Positions 52,901 to 59,579 of a stretch of DNA of 64,000 nt are shown here, piece by piece; positions within the stretch are counted from its first letter, which is position 1, and each line of letters begins with the position of its first letter. This DNA comes from Diorhabda sublineata. Taxonomy: Eukaryota; Arthropoda; Insecta; Coleoptera; Chrysomelidae. Both the position numbers and the translations under genes were made by a program. The stretch lies in NCBI RefSeq assembly GCF_026230105.1, contig NC_079479.1, positions 14,953,734 through 15,017,733 of the forward strand, read 5' to 3'. Under the pieces are notes generated by a model, which saw only the letters and a program-made list of their open reading frames with translations, was not told the DNA's origin and searched no databases.

Positions 52901-55515
52901 ACAGTTTTATCCATAATTTGTTTAATGGTAAATATGTGATCTTGGACGGATCCACTTTGTGCATTTTTTAATGTATTTTGTACTTTTGGTCCCATTTGGT
53001 CTAGGTTTTTATTTCTTCGATATAGACAGTAAAGTGATTATTTTATAATTAAATAAGGGTAGTAGTAACAATGATATTTCCCATTATTTTGATATCTTTG
53101 CTATGTTGTGAATAATTTTAAACCCCCCCTCCCATATTTTTTAAAATTTCAGGTGTCGTTTTATCGCATCCGGCAGCTTTTCTATTTTTTAGCCATTTCA
53201 TCGCTCTAATAACTTCTTCCCCCATTATCCTTTCTTCGTTTTCATCGTCGTCCTCTTTATTACTTGTTCTATTAATTCCTTTATCAGCTCATTATCATCT
53301 TCTGTTCCCATCAGTATTTGTTTAAAATACCACTTCCATCTCTCAATTATGTTTGCTCTTCTTTAAAAATTCAACAATTTTATTCTTTTATGTATATTTC
53401 GTCTTGTTTCTTACCCTTTCATGAAGATTGTTTGTTTTTTTGCTATTATATTATTATATTCTTGGTTGTTACCAAAGTCTGTCCAACTTGATCCCTTTGC
53501 TTTAGCTACTATATATTCCACTTTTTTCTCTGTTCTTTGTATTTTTCATAGTTTTCTATTGTTATGCTTTCCAAATATTGCTTCCGTGTGTCTTGTTGAT
53601 AGTTGTTTGAGAGATATTCCGCATATTTCTTTTGCTGTTTCGCTTATAGCTACTTTGAAAGTATTCACGTTTCTTCCAAGTTTCCCGAAAATTTTTTCAG
53701 TTGATCAATTCATATAATTTCTGCGACTGTCTGTTCGTATCGTTCTGCTACTTCTTCCTCTTCCAATTTATATGTCCTTATAGTTTTAAAATTGACTTTT
53801 CTATAGTTATCTTTTTTACTTTTGTTTCATATTATTCTATTTTCCTTAATGTTGATACTAGCAGAAAGTGATCACTACCAATCTCAGATCTGCGTTTAAC
53901 CCTAGTATCAGTTGTGACTATTCTGTTTATTTTTCCACTATAACGTAGTCAATAATGGATCTTTCCTCTCTGTTCTTCACTTCCCTTGTGTACTTGTATA
54001 TATTTTTGTGTTGGAACCTGTGTTTTTTATCATTATGTAAAAGCAGCCGTTTACCATTATTGTTTCTTGTTTTCTCCCAATACTTACCAATTATTCTCTT
54101 ATATATTTCATCTTGCTTCCCTACTATTCCCTTGAAATCCTCTATTAGATATATTTTTCTATTCTTTTTTCTACGTTTTCTGCCGGGTCATGCCAAAATT
54201 TATCCTAGTTATTTGGCCCATATACCGCAACAATAATATAAAACCAAAAAATTTTTTAAAAGAAAATCCAAATTTAATAGTCATACCATCTGACGAAGGT
54301 AATGTCAAAATTATAGTGAAGAGACAGCAATATTGAACAATATCATAAAACAACTGATAATTATAATGAATGAATAAGAAAAGTTTTCACAAAAAACAAA
54401 TTGACAAAGAAACTAAAGAGAAATTAACAAACCATAATGCTATTCCTCCTAAATTGTATTGTTTATCGAAAATTAGTAAACCAACTCTATCAGATAAACC
54501 AATTGTAGCATCAATAAACACTCGAATTAAACCTCTTATTGTTTGGTTAACTGAAATTTTAACTAAATCTTATAACTATAAAAATGAATATCATACCAAA
54601 GACTCATTTACAAACAATAAAACTGAATGTAATATCACTTTTTAGTAAGATTCACTTACATATATGTCTAACAGCTCTACAACACAATTGGAGTCACGTA
54701 AGTAGAAATTGCAAACTTAATTAATTTGTCCGAGACTCAAAGAATAGATATTTTAATTATGATTGGTTGTGGTAATAAAGCAATTACTCGAAAGGAGGTT
54801 TCTCAAATAAATAAATATCCTGGACAACACGTTTCGCAGCCTACAGTTAGCAAAATTGAATTCGTGAAACTGGAAATGTAAAAAATATTTAATTCGGGTC
54901 TCAAGATGAAATGAGAAGTTTAAACTGCTCTGATGTGACGTAATAACGTCGAAACTAGTCAGTAGTTACACCCTCTCCTTGCAATTGCGAGCCATTGGGA
55001 ATATTAATATCAACAAAAAGGTCGATTTACATCACACTCTTCAAAGGGGTTGTAATTCAATATTTGTCGAGGCATTAGCCAGGACAGTAGTTGTTTTCCC
55101 CTTTGAAGAACGGCGGAATACATTTTGAAAATATTGATTTTAGAAAGTAGAAATTGCAATACATTTTGCACGCTCTATATATATTTATAATATATATAAT
55201 ATTTTTTAGCCTGTTGGCGTACACGATCGAATGGGTTTAGGTCGTACCGGAGTAATGATTGCAATCTATCTAATGTATTTCTATGGTATGACAGCTGACC
55301 AAGCAATCAAAAATTTGAGATATAATCGTCCAGGTTCTTTGGATACCCCTATACAGGAAGAGTGTGTTAAAAATTATAGAATTAATGCCGAACATGCAAA
55401 TAATATGAGATTAAAAAAAATCACAAAAAAAAATAGGTATTTTCTAAGTTTTCTTGAGGGGGAAGATAAAAAAGGTACTTGGGGATTACCAAAAAAAGAA
55501 TATGTTTCAAAATGA
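31797..55515 (+). CDS. DUSP23: DUSP23-like protein tyrosine phosphatase with Cys-to-Asp change (pseudophosphatase)
   Basis: Four exons (31797-31858, 36272-36396, 45220-45380, 55210-55515) join without frame change into 217 residues. Known family role: small atypical dual-specificity phosphatases removing phosphate from Tyr/Ser/Thr. Seen here: N-terminal extension 1-31, YPPWFFTYIDKEVTAFAWP (32-50, the conserved family start), the core strand MRHIVTLCPE (64-73), WTYIPIEECSAP, then the P-loop VHDRMGLGRTG (120-130) and RPGSLDT. The family P-loop is HCxxGxGRT. Here the nucleophile position 122 is Asp (codon GAT at 55225-55227) while His121, Arg128 and Thr129 remain. This predicts no catalysis but possible substrate binding. 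The C terminus is Lys-rich and extends past the human protein (150 residues). Introns are 4.4, 8.8 and 9.8 kb and full of transposons. The alternative is a recently dying gene. Confidence 0.85.
31870..31935. repeat. (TA)n microsatellite, target of the mariner-like insertion
   Basis: About 32 TA units right after exon 1. The element at 31940-33935 sits at its right edge, and the sequence resumes TATAAAA at 33936. Confidence 0.95.
31940..33935 (+). mobile_element. Nearly intact Tc1/mariner element with about 394-bp inverted ends
   Basis: Flanked by TA at 31938-31939 and 33936-33937. The left repeat (31940 to about 32333, starting CAGTGCTTTTCAGATAAAAG) and right repeat (about 33542-33935) are reverse complements with only a few differences. 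Between them lies one uninterrupted transposase gene. Such long, nearly identical ends and an open gene suggest a recent insertion. It is in intron 1 of the DUSP23-like gene, in the same orientation. Confidence 0.92.
32456..33535 (+). CDS. Tc1/mariner transposase, rosa-like, apparently intact
   Basis: A 359-residue protein from ATG 32456 (MVYSLQERIEIVGLYYQNN); an upstream TTG-initiated extension is unlikely. N-terminal: two helix-turn-helix units, the second with SLSTISRAVGVSSSTVFRVL and YHPYKVKLV. Catalytic domain: FSDECSW (first Asp), HNCRYWAESDPH, then VFQQDGAPPHY (second Asp) and WPPRSPDLTPLDFFLWGYLK (third Asp), with 42 residues between the second and third by my count. This spacing is close to the DD41D rosa group and unlike DD34D mariners. 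It excises and reinserts its own DNA at TA. No stop or frameshift is seen, so it could be active; decayed relatives are at 1656-2520 and 27700-27842. Confidence 0.9.
   Translation: MVYSLQERIEIVGLYYQNNNCARAAARIFNELHDGRHATHKYVIQLMEKFTTTGSVCNKVHKREGLVNNEAIQVAILGQVSLEAQQPQSLSTISRAVGVSSSTVFRVLHKFKYHPYKVKLVHELNEDDFDRRLEFCKSMTQIINNNPQLLNNICFSDECSWSLNGLVSRHNCRYWAESDPHIMREFHTQHPQKLNVWCGILGDHIVGPFFINGNLNGESYLELLREGIDPRITTIIENDDNLSEDLLVFQQDGAPPHYAMPVRQFLNETFPARWIGRRGQMMEWPPRSPDLTPLDFFLWGYLKTKVYATQPESLDDLRERIENECRQLNPAVLSNVREAFQNRLYHCMEVNGTHFEHLL
33938..34960 (+). mobile_element. Helitron 5' part, second copy
   Basis: Starts directly after the mariner-like element. AAATTCTCGCG is followed by CGAAACCGCTTCACCGATTC, TCATGAAATTTTGTGTGCAT and a run of C before TTAGATGTTGAGGG, which is the leader sequence of a common insect Helitron family. 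A donor-like GGTAAGT at 34511-34517 and an acceptor-like TTTACAG at 34589-34595 suggest an intron before the coding start. The 3' end was not found. Confidence 0.6.
34595..34925 (+). pseudogene. Helitron replicase N-terminal remnant
   Basis: One frame reads MRVSTTQLCQSQSQEARNQQ then RQLERRETRRFIVNRR, stops near 34800, and later has FFRLAFQYEPDVEY and FGQLCAAYSRL. The Gln/Arg/Glu-rich stretch and the phrase FRLAF.YEPD match the same region of the Helitron at 5643-6424 (RGSFVRL...EPDINY). Only the first 110 or so residues of the replicase are present and two stops interrupt them. Confidence 0.6.
34961..36271. other. Intronic, gene-free
   Basis: About 35210-35460 resembles a dispersed AT-rich repeat (AAAAAATCGATTTTTTGCAC, then CAAATAACTCGTTTCCTAT). 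About 35625-35690 on the minus strand reads LGILELREDDDDDEEEEN and a stop, which could be the acidic end of a lost protein. Nothing else. Confidence 0.35.
36272..36396 (+). CDS. DUSP23: Exon 2 of the DUSP23-like gene
   Basis: Acceptor TTTCTAAG ends at 36271; donor GTAAGT at 36397. Encodes LMLRNEEDALYPPWFFTYID and continues to EYLWQI, with one base of a Gly codon carried over. An in-frame ATG at 36276 would be the start if exon 1 were not used, giving 195 residues. Confidence 0.85.
36655..37390 (+). mobile_element. Penelope-like element fragment with C-terminal tail
   Basis: 36660-36900 matches the pseudo-LTR at 22005-22200, including TACTTATGTATTCATCGTCT. 36900-37060 matches the coding end at 22416-22541 (TYIAQNDQCINEKTYLNKLS). 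37060-37200 matches 23090-23240 without the insertion found there. 37205-37390 matches 58738-58880. This copy therefore shows the uninterrupted order of the 3' part. Confidence 0.65.
37520..38269 (-). pseudogene. DDE_3/IS630-type transposase with internal deletion
   Basis: Minus strand from Met at 38269 (MAFLIPRANEDNEIA). Recognisable parts in order: a helix region with KSVDIATQDFIRRTTYSLYK, then near 37900 GFKHKKLNKRM joined directly to ASASADGYHEDMTAELFEKW, and, after a frameshift, NVPPQSVIVMDNAFYHSRQL. In related insect transposases the helix-turn-helix end KLNKRM is followed by roughly 80 residues holding the first catalytic Asp before the YHEDM block. That piece is missing here. The second Asp is kept in VIVMDNA. 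A stop at 37919-37921 and a later shift confirm decay. Confidence 0.65.
38395..38530 (+). repeat. Dispersed repeat, inverted match to 61900-62035
   Basis: GATGAGTCCACGTAGACTGA followed by TTTGTTAGATGTTTACCGAA matches the reverse complement of about 61960-62035 (CCACGTGGATTGACAGTTTG). It lies just upstream of the DDE_3 pseudogene start, so both places may be ends of the same transposon family. Confidence 0.55.
38531..39470. other. Intronic, gene-free
   Basis: A 63-codon minus-strand frame at 38889-39080 has no context. Nothing recognised. Confidence 0.4.
39471..40403 (+). mobile_element. Irritans-type mariner, copy 2, with both ends
   Basis: CGAGGATGTATTGATATC at the left and its counterpart AATATATCCTCG at the right end, each next to TA (39469-39470 and 40404-40405). 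Length 933 bp against about 1.3 kb for a full mariner, owing to internal deletions in the gene. Confidence 0.85.
39640..40327 (+). pseudogene. Irritans-type mariner transposase, deleted copy 2
   Basis: Starts near LEYRAIIKYLYLKGLRGKQI (39660), then SYATVKNWTASFKRDKFFIE, HDRSGRPVSVLVPENIDAVQ and LKRISEALNIL. A deletion leads to DMRKIVAKWMPKCLNVDQNR, then VTMDETWVHFYNPETK with the first catalytic Asp, and SAGKVLAS. A second deletion removes the second and third catalytic Asp and resumes at LTKSLKGRKFSSNEEVIKAV, ending in QLRGEYVE and stop at 40327. It could be mobilised in trans since both ends survive. Confidence 0.9.
40565..41340 (-). pseudogene. hAT transposase C-terminal part
   Basis: Minus strand, reading leftwards: WDLLSKFTGESGNTLKKLNP near 41320, NVLNDINFASKTLQKCDINL near 41040, and the dimerisation block TIPVTSAAAERSFSKLKVIK, YLRNNMGQTRLRHLSLLAI near 40690-40770. 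Several stops and shifts. It is a different hAT from that at 8885-9960 (AAAERSFSKLK against CTVERSFSNFR). The mariner copy 3 abuts it at 41357. Confidence 0.75.
41357..42000 (+). mobile_element. Irritans-type mariner, copy 3, left end missing
   Basis: Same family as 39471-40403. The right end ...TATATCCTCG at 42000 is followed by TA. The copy begins in the middle of the gene (DDRSGRPVSVSVPENIDAVH), with further deletions (LKR to VHHIVHVNL; KCLN to PKKF), and then LAPSDYHLFP keeps the third catalytic Asp. It ends QLRGEYVE at about 41930. Non-functional and immobile. Confidence 0.85.
42001..43150. other. Intronic, gene-free
   Basis: About 42720-42945 contains a 75-codon chance frame with GTACTTTTCTTTGGTTC repeats. 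There is no known motif. Confidence 0.4.
43150..43560 (+). pseudogene. LTR-retrotransposon integrase fragment (Gypsy-like)
   Basis: The frame from 43165 reads LGNEYDDEISSIIKEFLKLH, NIKIHFTTVNNSSSNSPFER and FHSTLIKKLRTLQEKYPQEP. In Gypsy-type integrases this is the part with the second catalytic Asp (normally DxGxEF; here GNEY, so the Asp-Gly part is altered), then HxITxPxHPQSNGxVERFHSTL with the catalytic Glu (here SPFERFHSTL). The start and the chromodomain or end part are missing. It sits in intron 2. An env-like tail may follow at 43890-44110. Confidence 0.7.
43890..44110 (+). pseudogene. Possible errantivirus env-like remnant
   Basis: One frame contains LEEILYTYPKTYFKGLFNFL followed by GSATDNSNDTHLD, a stop, and then residues with QNAIVGKFNN. 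A GLFN.LG..... pattern is found in envelope-like proteins of Gypsy-group insect retroelements just after the cleavage region. The piece is short, carries a stop, and lies 330 bases after the integrase fragment. It is inert. The call is tentative. Confidence 0.35.
44180..45060 (-). pseudogene. Mellifera-type mariner transposase, decayed
   Basis: Minus strand, reading leftwards: EVDYEIKVIMEEYRHITVRR near 44950, TIEKHLKCLVLVKKLDIWVP and HELKKIHL near 44820, CVMHLKRNGIDSFLKRIING and DEKWVLYSKVVRKRLWRKHD (first catalytic Asp in NGDEKW), then a deletion, QPELSNRESLVSLYDNARTH (second Asp) and LGWEMMPYPKFSLDYHLFRG. In the intact family the third Asp follows SPDLAPSD; here the text is reduced to KFSLDYHLF. 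Frame changes near 44830 and 44600. A different mariner lineage from the irritans copies. Confidence 0.8.
45220..45380 (+). CDS. DUSP23: Exon 3 of the DUSP23-like gene
   Basis: Acceptor TTATTACAG ends at 45219 and donor GTAAAT is at 45381. Two bases complete the Gly codon begun in exon 2, then MRHIVTLCPEKIPNINESK to CRKHKL. It ends in phase 0. This is the central beta-strand and general-acid loop part of the domain. Confidence 0.9.
45381..46299. other. Intronic, gene-free
   Basis: About 45530-45600 contains CACGAGTAGGACGGTTTGAC and an almost palindromic TCACGAG...CTCGAGTGAAA, possibly a MITE interior. No gene. Confidence 0.4.
46355..49912 (-). pseudogene. Jockey-like ORF2 (endonuclease, reverse transcriptase, RNase H)
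   Basis: Endonuclease: IIQWNCDGFFPRLERIQQL and LCLQETN (catalytic Glu) are present, but between LTICNITMG and KGKTIENVI roughly 50-60 residues are missing, including the GDFNAH block, and the final SDH is SNH. A frameshift near 49090 leads into reverse transcriptase (49020-47716) with AIFDIDGAFDSVSRQSIL, GVPQGSVISPTLFNLAINDI and YALYADDLVIYC, all catalytic residues kept. A TGA at 47713-47715 (HYH-stop-GVDEN) interrupts the frame; RNase H follows (YTDAS, TGELFSI, CTDSLAS, LPSHIGIEGNELAD) and, after a shift near 46800, a CSSCNSNLTMKHILTECHK zinc finger. Not autonomous. Confidence 0.88.
49926..51286 (-). pseudogene. Jockey-like ORF1 (Gag-like RNA-binding protein)
   Basis: Starts MTTLNKITQSSLSYQNSSHG at 51286. 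An RNA-recognition-like middle region is followed by a single zinc knuckle CFPCKQSGHTADSC (C-x2-C-x4-H-x4-C) near residue 212. Then comes a Ser/Pro-rich tail. The first frame stops at 50282 after LSPVRKNLKR. A +1 shift a few codons earlier restores ATENPKLTLNSQISS... to DDECPKLLTP and a stop at 49926. ORF1 proteins bind element RNA. The shift may be a mutation since Jockey ORF1 is normally one frame. Confidence 0.8.
51430..51982. other. Intronic, gene-free
   Basis: Nothing recognised between the two LINEs. Confidence 0.4.
51983..54210 (-). pseudogene. RTE-like non-LTR retrotransposon polyprotein, badly decayed
   Basis: Reading leftwards. Endonuclease part near 54150-53880: DFKGIVGKQDE, FQHKNIYKYTREVKNREERS and IIDYVIVEK, then SDHFLL-like residues. 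Start of reverse transcriptase near 53230: EEVIRAMKWLKNRKAAGCDK. Palm motif near 52870: FGFIDMEKSFDRILRAKIW. Catalytic block near 52570: AYSDDIVLIAEI (YADD changed to YSDD). C terminus 52177-51983: MSWWGHLQRMETSRPMKRVW and RVITWREV. This is the order of RTE/CFDP2-like LINEs. Many stops and frameshifts; the first Asp of DD is still present. Confidence 0.7.
54240..54645 (+). pseudogene. Penelope-like reverse transcriptase fragment
   Basis: Reads FLKENPNLIVIPSDEGNVKI near 54255, then, after a shift, ETKEKLTNHNAIPPKLYCLS and KISKPTLSDKPIVASINTRI followed by TKSYNYKNEYHTKDSF. In Penelope-like elements the reverse transcriptase begins with IxPSDKG(N/R), the A(V/I)PPKLYxLPKIHKP block and RPI.SSI. 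Catalytic palm residues lie downstream and are lost. It lies in intron 3, unlinked to the GIY-YIG ends. Confidence 0.75.
54715..55145 (+). mobile_element. Insertion flanked by a 14-bp direct repeat, with a mariner-like N terminus
   Basis: AGTAGAAATTGCAA occurs at 54701-54714 and again at 55146-55159. Inside, 54725-54890 reads LSETQRIDILIMIGCGNKAI, then QINKYPGQHVSQPTVSKIE, the helix-turn-helix start of a Tc1/mariner transposase of the type seen at 1656. The rest, up to 55145, has no frame. The direct repeat is longer than the TA made by mariners. Confidence 0.5.
55210..55515 (+). CDS. DUSP23: Exon 4 of the DUSP23-like gene, with the altered P-loop
   Basis: Acceptor ATTTTTTAG ends at 55209. 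Encodes PVGVHDRMGLGRTGVMIAIY through RPGSLDT, a helix EECVKNYRI and a Lys-rich tail to the stop TGA at 55513-55515. The Asp codon GAT at 55225-55227 replaces the expected TGT or TGC. Confidence 0.95.
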   Translation, partial: PVGVHDRMGLGRTGVMIAIYLMYFYGMTADQAIKNLRYNRPGSLDTPIQEECVKNYRINAEHANNMRLKKITKKNRYFLSFLEGEDKKGTWGLPKKEYVSK

Positions 55516-55976
55516 AGATTTTCTCGTACATTCATTTGTTTTATGAAGTTAAATTGTGGAGAGCCTCAAAAGTCATACATGAGTTATTTAAATCACCTAG
55601 GTACACATACGTAACTATTGTACTCATTGCATCTTTCATTTTGTTAGATTTGTAAGCAATTGCTTTGCTTAGAATCATATTTTTCAACCAGTAATTTTGT
55701 ATATTTTATCTGTGCGATTTGTGAGTAAGTTGGAAGTTCAACAAATCTTTCTGACTCAAAAGGCACTTCAATTGCAAGAGAAATTCTACAACAACCTCAA
55801 AATTTATTCCAAATTCGTTCGATAGATATAAATATAATGACGTCAACTAATAGCGATATCCCAAGAGTTTGTGCCACGTTTTGATAATTTTCAATTGCAT
55901 TTCCACAGTTTTATAAAATAAAGGACAGTGTTCTGAAGAAGAAAGTGTATTTAGGGCGGAAATTCCTCTTTTATTG

Positions 55977-56055
<79 letters not shown>

Positions 56056-56391
56056 AACATCAATATTTTTTTTCATTTTTTGACCTTATTAATCGAAATT
56101 ATATCGAAATACCAAAGATATTTATTGAAATATTCCTAAAATCAAAATTGTTCTTTTACGTGATTATTTATTAAACGTACTTTATATATCAATGAAATTA
56201 AAAGAATTGAAATACTACACTGACGAATTATAAGTAATATTGACAGATCTTCGACTATATAGGGTGTTTTTAAATTGAAGCGAAAAAATGTTTCTGCCGC
56301 CCTGACGTAACATAAGTACAAGGTAATTACTCAATATTCCGTTTACTTTATAATCCTTAATTTATTGAATCTTTATTGTTAAGCCAGGGCA
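55516..56391. other. 3' flank of the DUSP23-like gene with a (TA)n tract
   Basis: No further coding. A poly(A) signal AATAAA lies at 55917-55922, about 400 bases after the stop. A (TA)n tract with one TG interruption spans 55977-56055, and two chance Tyr/Ile-rich frames come from it. Confidence 0.4.
55977..56055. repeat. (TA)n microsatellite
   Basis: About 38 TA units, with a single GT interruption at 56029-56030. Confidence 0.95.
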
Positions 56392-58242
56392 CTTACGAAA
56401 AATAGGCTTTTGATGACAAAATTAATAGTAGAAAAAAAACAACGCCATCGTGTTAAATAAAAGTTATGTGCATAATATTCAACATTTTTTGTCCATGCGT
56501 TATTTTTTTAAACAATAAAAACACCAAAAAATCGGAACAAATTTTGTTTTTTGCGTTTGGCGCTGAACCTATGCAAGACTCGTCATTGTTACTATCGACA
56601 ATATTGTAGAGAATTAAAAAATCTTCAAAATAAGATTTTATAATTTGTTGCTTAGATAATTTAACCGAAAGGAGGAATTTTTTAATTTTTTAAATTGTTT
56701 ATAATTTGTTTAATTTTGAATATAAAGGTTTCTTATTCACTGAAAATCGAGATCAATGTTCTAAAGATGGGCCCTGTGGCCCCAGTAGTTTTTGCAAAAT
56801 GATAAATTAAATCATAGGAGGCCCTTTTTTCTAAAAGGCCATTCTTGGTCACCGGATTGTCCTATCATTATTTGGAAAGTTACGTTGGAAAGAAGAAGAG
56901 TTGCACTAAAAATCCCTAATCTCAGTTTTTTGAATTTTTTTGACCTCAAAAAAGTGTTCAGAAAACGGGTAAACAAAAATTATAAACAATTTATTGTTTT
57001 TTAAACATTTTATAAAAATATCGTAATACCAATGTCATATTCGAAAATATGGCAGTTTAATTTGGGGCGAAGTTAGACATTTTTTTTAAACTCAAATTCA
57101 AAAAAGGAGTATTTTCAAATTTTTTATTTGAAACCTATAAATGCGTTCAAACAAAGCAGTAAATATGAAATATTTCCCCATAAAGTTAAGTATTTTCACC
57201 TAGAATGCAAAGTATTTTATGCCAGTATGAATAACTGTTTATTTAGTAATAAATAAGTCTTACAAAAAATTGCAAAATTCATAGAGGGGAAAATTCTGGG
57301 AAAATTATTAATTTTAGCAAAAAACTAATGTGACAGCCAATTTTAGCTGAACGAGTTAGCTCAGTTTAAAAAAAAGATCCAAATCGGCCCAATAGTTCCT
57401 GTTCGCAGAGCAGCGGAGAAAAACAGTGTCACTTATACTGCTAACAAATGCACATTTTCAATAATATTTCATTAAAACTTTTATTGATAAAAACTTCAAG
57501 CTTCCCCTACAAAATGACGCAAAAAACATTCCTTAATATTGAAAAACAAAGCCACAGTGAATTTAAAAAAAAATGTCTAACTTCGCCCCAAATTAAACTG
57601 CCAGCTTTCACAATATGACATTGGTATTACGATATTTTTATAAAATGTTTCAAAAACAATAAATTGTTCATAATTTTTTTACCCCTTTTTTGAACACTTT
57701 TTTGAGGTCAAAAAAAAAACTGAAATGAGGGATTTTTAGTACAACTCTTCTACTTTGCAACGCGACTTTCCAAATGATAGCACCATCCGGTGAACAAGAA
57801 TGGCTCTTTGAAAAAAAGAGCCGGCCTCCTATGGTTTAATTGCTATTTTACAAAAACTATTGGGGCCACAGGGCCCATCTTTAGAGCTTTGATTAAGTAC
57901 ATCGAGATCTCAGTTTTCAGTGAATAAGAAACCTTTATATTAAAAATCAAACAAATTATAAACAATTTAAAAAATTAAAAATTTCCCCCTCTCGGTTATA
58001 TTATCGAAATTTAATCTATAAAATCTTATTTCAATTCTCTACAATATTGCCAATACTAACAATGGTTCAGCGCAAAACGCAAAAAACAAAATTTATACCG
58101 ATTTTTTAGTGTTTTTATTGTTTAAAAAAATAGCGCATAGACAAAAGCTGAATTTTATGCACATAACTTTAATTTAACCGCTAGAACACAATGGCGTTGA
58201 TTTTTTTCTACTATTAATTTTGTCACGTAATTTCGTAAATGT
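56392..58242. repeat. Large foldback element, arms of about 700 bp
   Basis: The left arm (56392-57100, beginning GCCAGGGCACTTACGAAAAA) and the right arm (about 57550-58242, ending TCGTAAATGTCCTGGC) are reverse complements with an estimated 10-15 percent differences. Landmarks: GGGCCCTGTGGCCCCA near 56770 against TGGGGCCACAGGGCCC near 57862, and GGCAGTTTAATTTGGGGCGA near 57050 against its complement near 57580-57600. The loop of about 450 bases is not repeated. No transposase. The CACCCTATA-type right end matching TATAGGGTG at 56260 was not found. Confidence 0.88.
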
Positions 58243-58640
58243 CCTGGCCTATGTAAGTAGTTTCATAAAATAAAAACAGTGCTTCTAATACCATTTCATT
58301 TAAAAATATTTCTTATTCTGAAGGTTCTTTTCTAGAAAAACAATATTTCAATTACAATCCAATAGTAGACTATTACTTAGGGAATTTATTCATGTCTACT
58401 TAATGTTTATTCAAATTTGAGTGAGCTGATTTCAAACTCTATTATTGTTTACTTGTGAATTTGTAGTTAATCGTTTTTAAGTTTGTCTACTTCTTTACCA
58501 GTTTAATTTATTCGTTTTATAAGACATCGCACTCCTATTTTAAAAGTGCCATATGCCAAAAAAATTTGACATTTTCCGGCCAATGTATCCTTTAAGATGA
58601 AGTTTACAGAAAGTAATAGTGCCATATCATTAGTACTAAC
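58243..58640. other. Gene-free stretch
   Basis: Nothing recognised. Confidence 0.4.
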
Positions 58641-58890
58641 AGATACAGAATATCAGAATACAGAATTGCAGATTAGAAAAACCCTTGCCGAAAATTTTGT
58701 TTGATCTACCATAGGCGTAGATACCTTATGCCCTTAATTGTAGTACTACTTGGAACTTAGAAAATAATCATTATTATACCTCGTTAACTTGCTGAAATTG
58801 AATATTAAATTATGAAACGTAAATAGACGAGTAAAATGTATTTGCCTGTAAGGGAGTTTGGTTTAAACAGGTTACCAGACGTTTATTAGA
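58640..58890 (+). repeat. Penelope-related 3' repeat copy
   Basis: AAACCCTTGCCGAAAATTTT followed by GTAGATACC matches 23330-23375, and from 58738 the text (TGTAGTACTACTTGGAACTT onward) matches 37205-37390. Joining these shows the order of the 3' region of the element at 22005-23552. Confidence 0.6.
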
Positions 58891-59139
58891 ACTTCAGTAG
58901 TCTTTTATCTGACGCAAATAATCTTCTTCATTGAACTATCCTTGACGATTGGGTCATTACCATCCTTTTATTTCGTTTTTTTTGGTTAAAACCATATGCT
59001 GACAAAACTTGACGCAATGTTTCTAAATTGATATAATTGTAGTCCAGAAATATTTCACATTGCGGTAGTATGGAGAATAAAAATAAATCAAAAAGGATTT
59101 ATTGGAAATAATTTCAGAGGTAAATAGTAGAAATAATTT

Positions 59140-59460
59140 ATTTTGATATATTGGATTCAGCATCAGATTTAGGGAGTGTCTAGGGGGGCTAGAGCACCAA
59201 GCCCCGAGCAGGTAGGAGCCCCGCAAAATTACTAATTTGATCATTTATTTTAAAAACAATATTGGATCCATAGCGAAATTGCATTTTTTCCATAAATTTA
59301 ATTCATTTTTACTTATAATTTATATTTAATTTAAAACTAATATATTACATTAAAAAAAATTAAACTGATTTTGATTTCTTTTTGTTTTTGGTTTTGAAGT
59401 GGGCCCCTAACCCATTTCAGCCCCAGGCTCCTCTATTTCTCCAATAAACACTGGTTGGAT
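59140..59460. mobile_element. Small hAT-type non-autonomous element
   Basis: Left subterminal AGTGTCTAGGGGGGCTAGAG followed by AAGCCCCGAGC; right TGAAGTGGGCCCCTAACCC followed by CCCCAGGCTCC and finishing near CCAATAAACACTGG. GC-rich inverted blocks around an AT-rich core are typical of hAT-derived MITEs. No target duplication could be fixed. Confidence 0.45.
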
Positions 59461-59579
59461 TATATAAAATCAAAATTATCGGTGACTAAGAAAGAGACAA
59501 GAGTCTATATACTTTTTCCAGTAGTTTCCTTTTTAATCCTTTCTAATAGTAGTCCTCATAATATGTATTTACATATGTT

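Noticed and set aside
55945..56174. Two Tyr/Ile-rich frames
   Set aside because: They are translations of the (TA)n tract.
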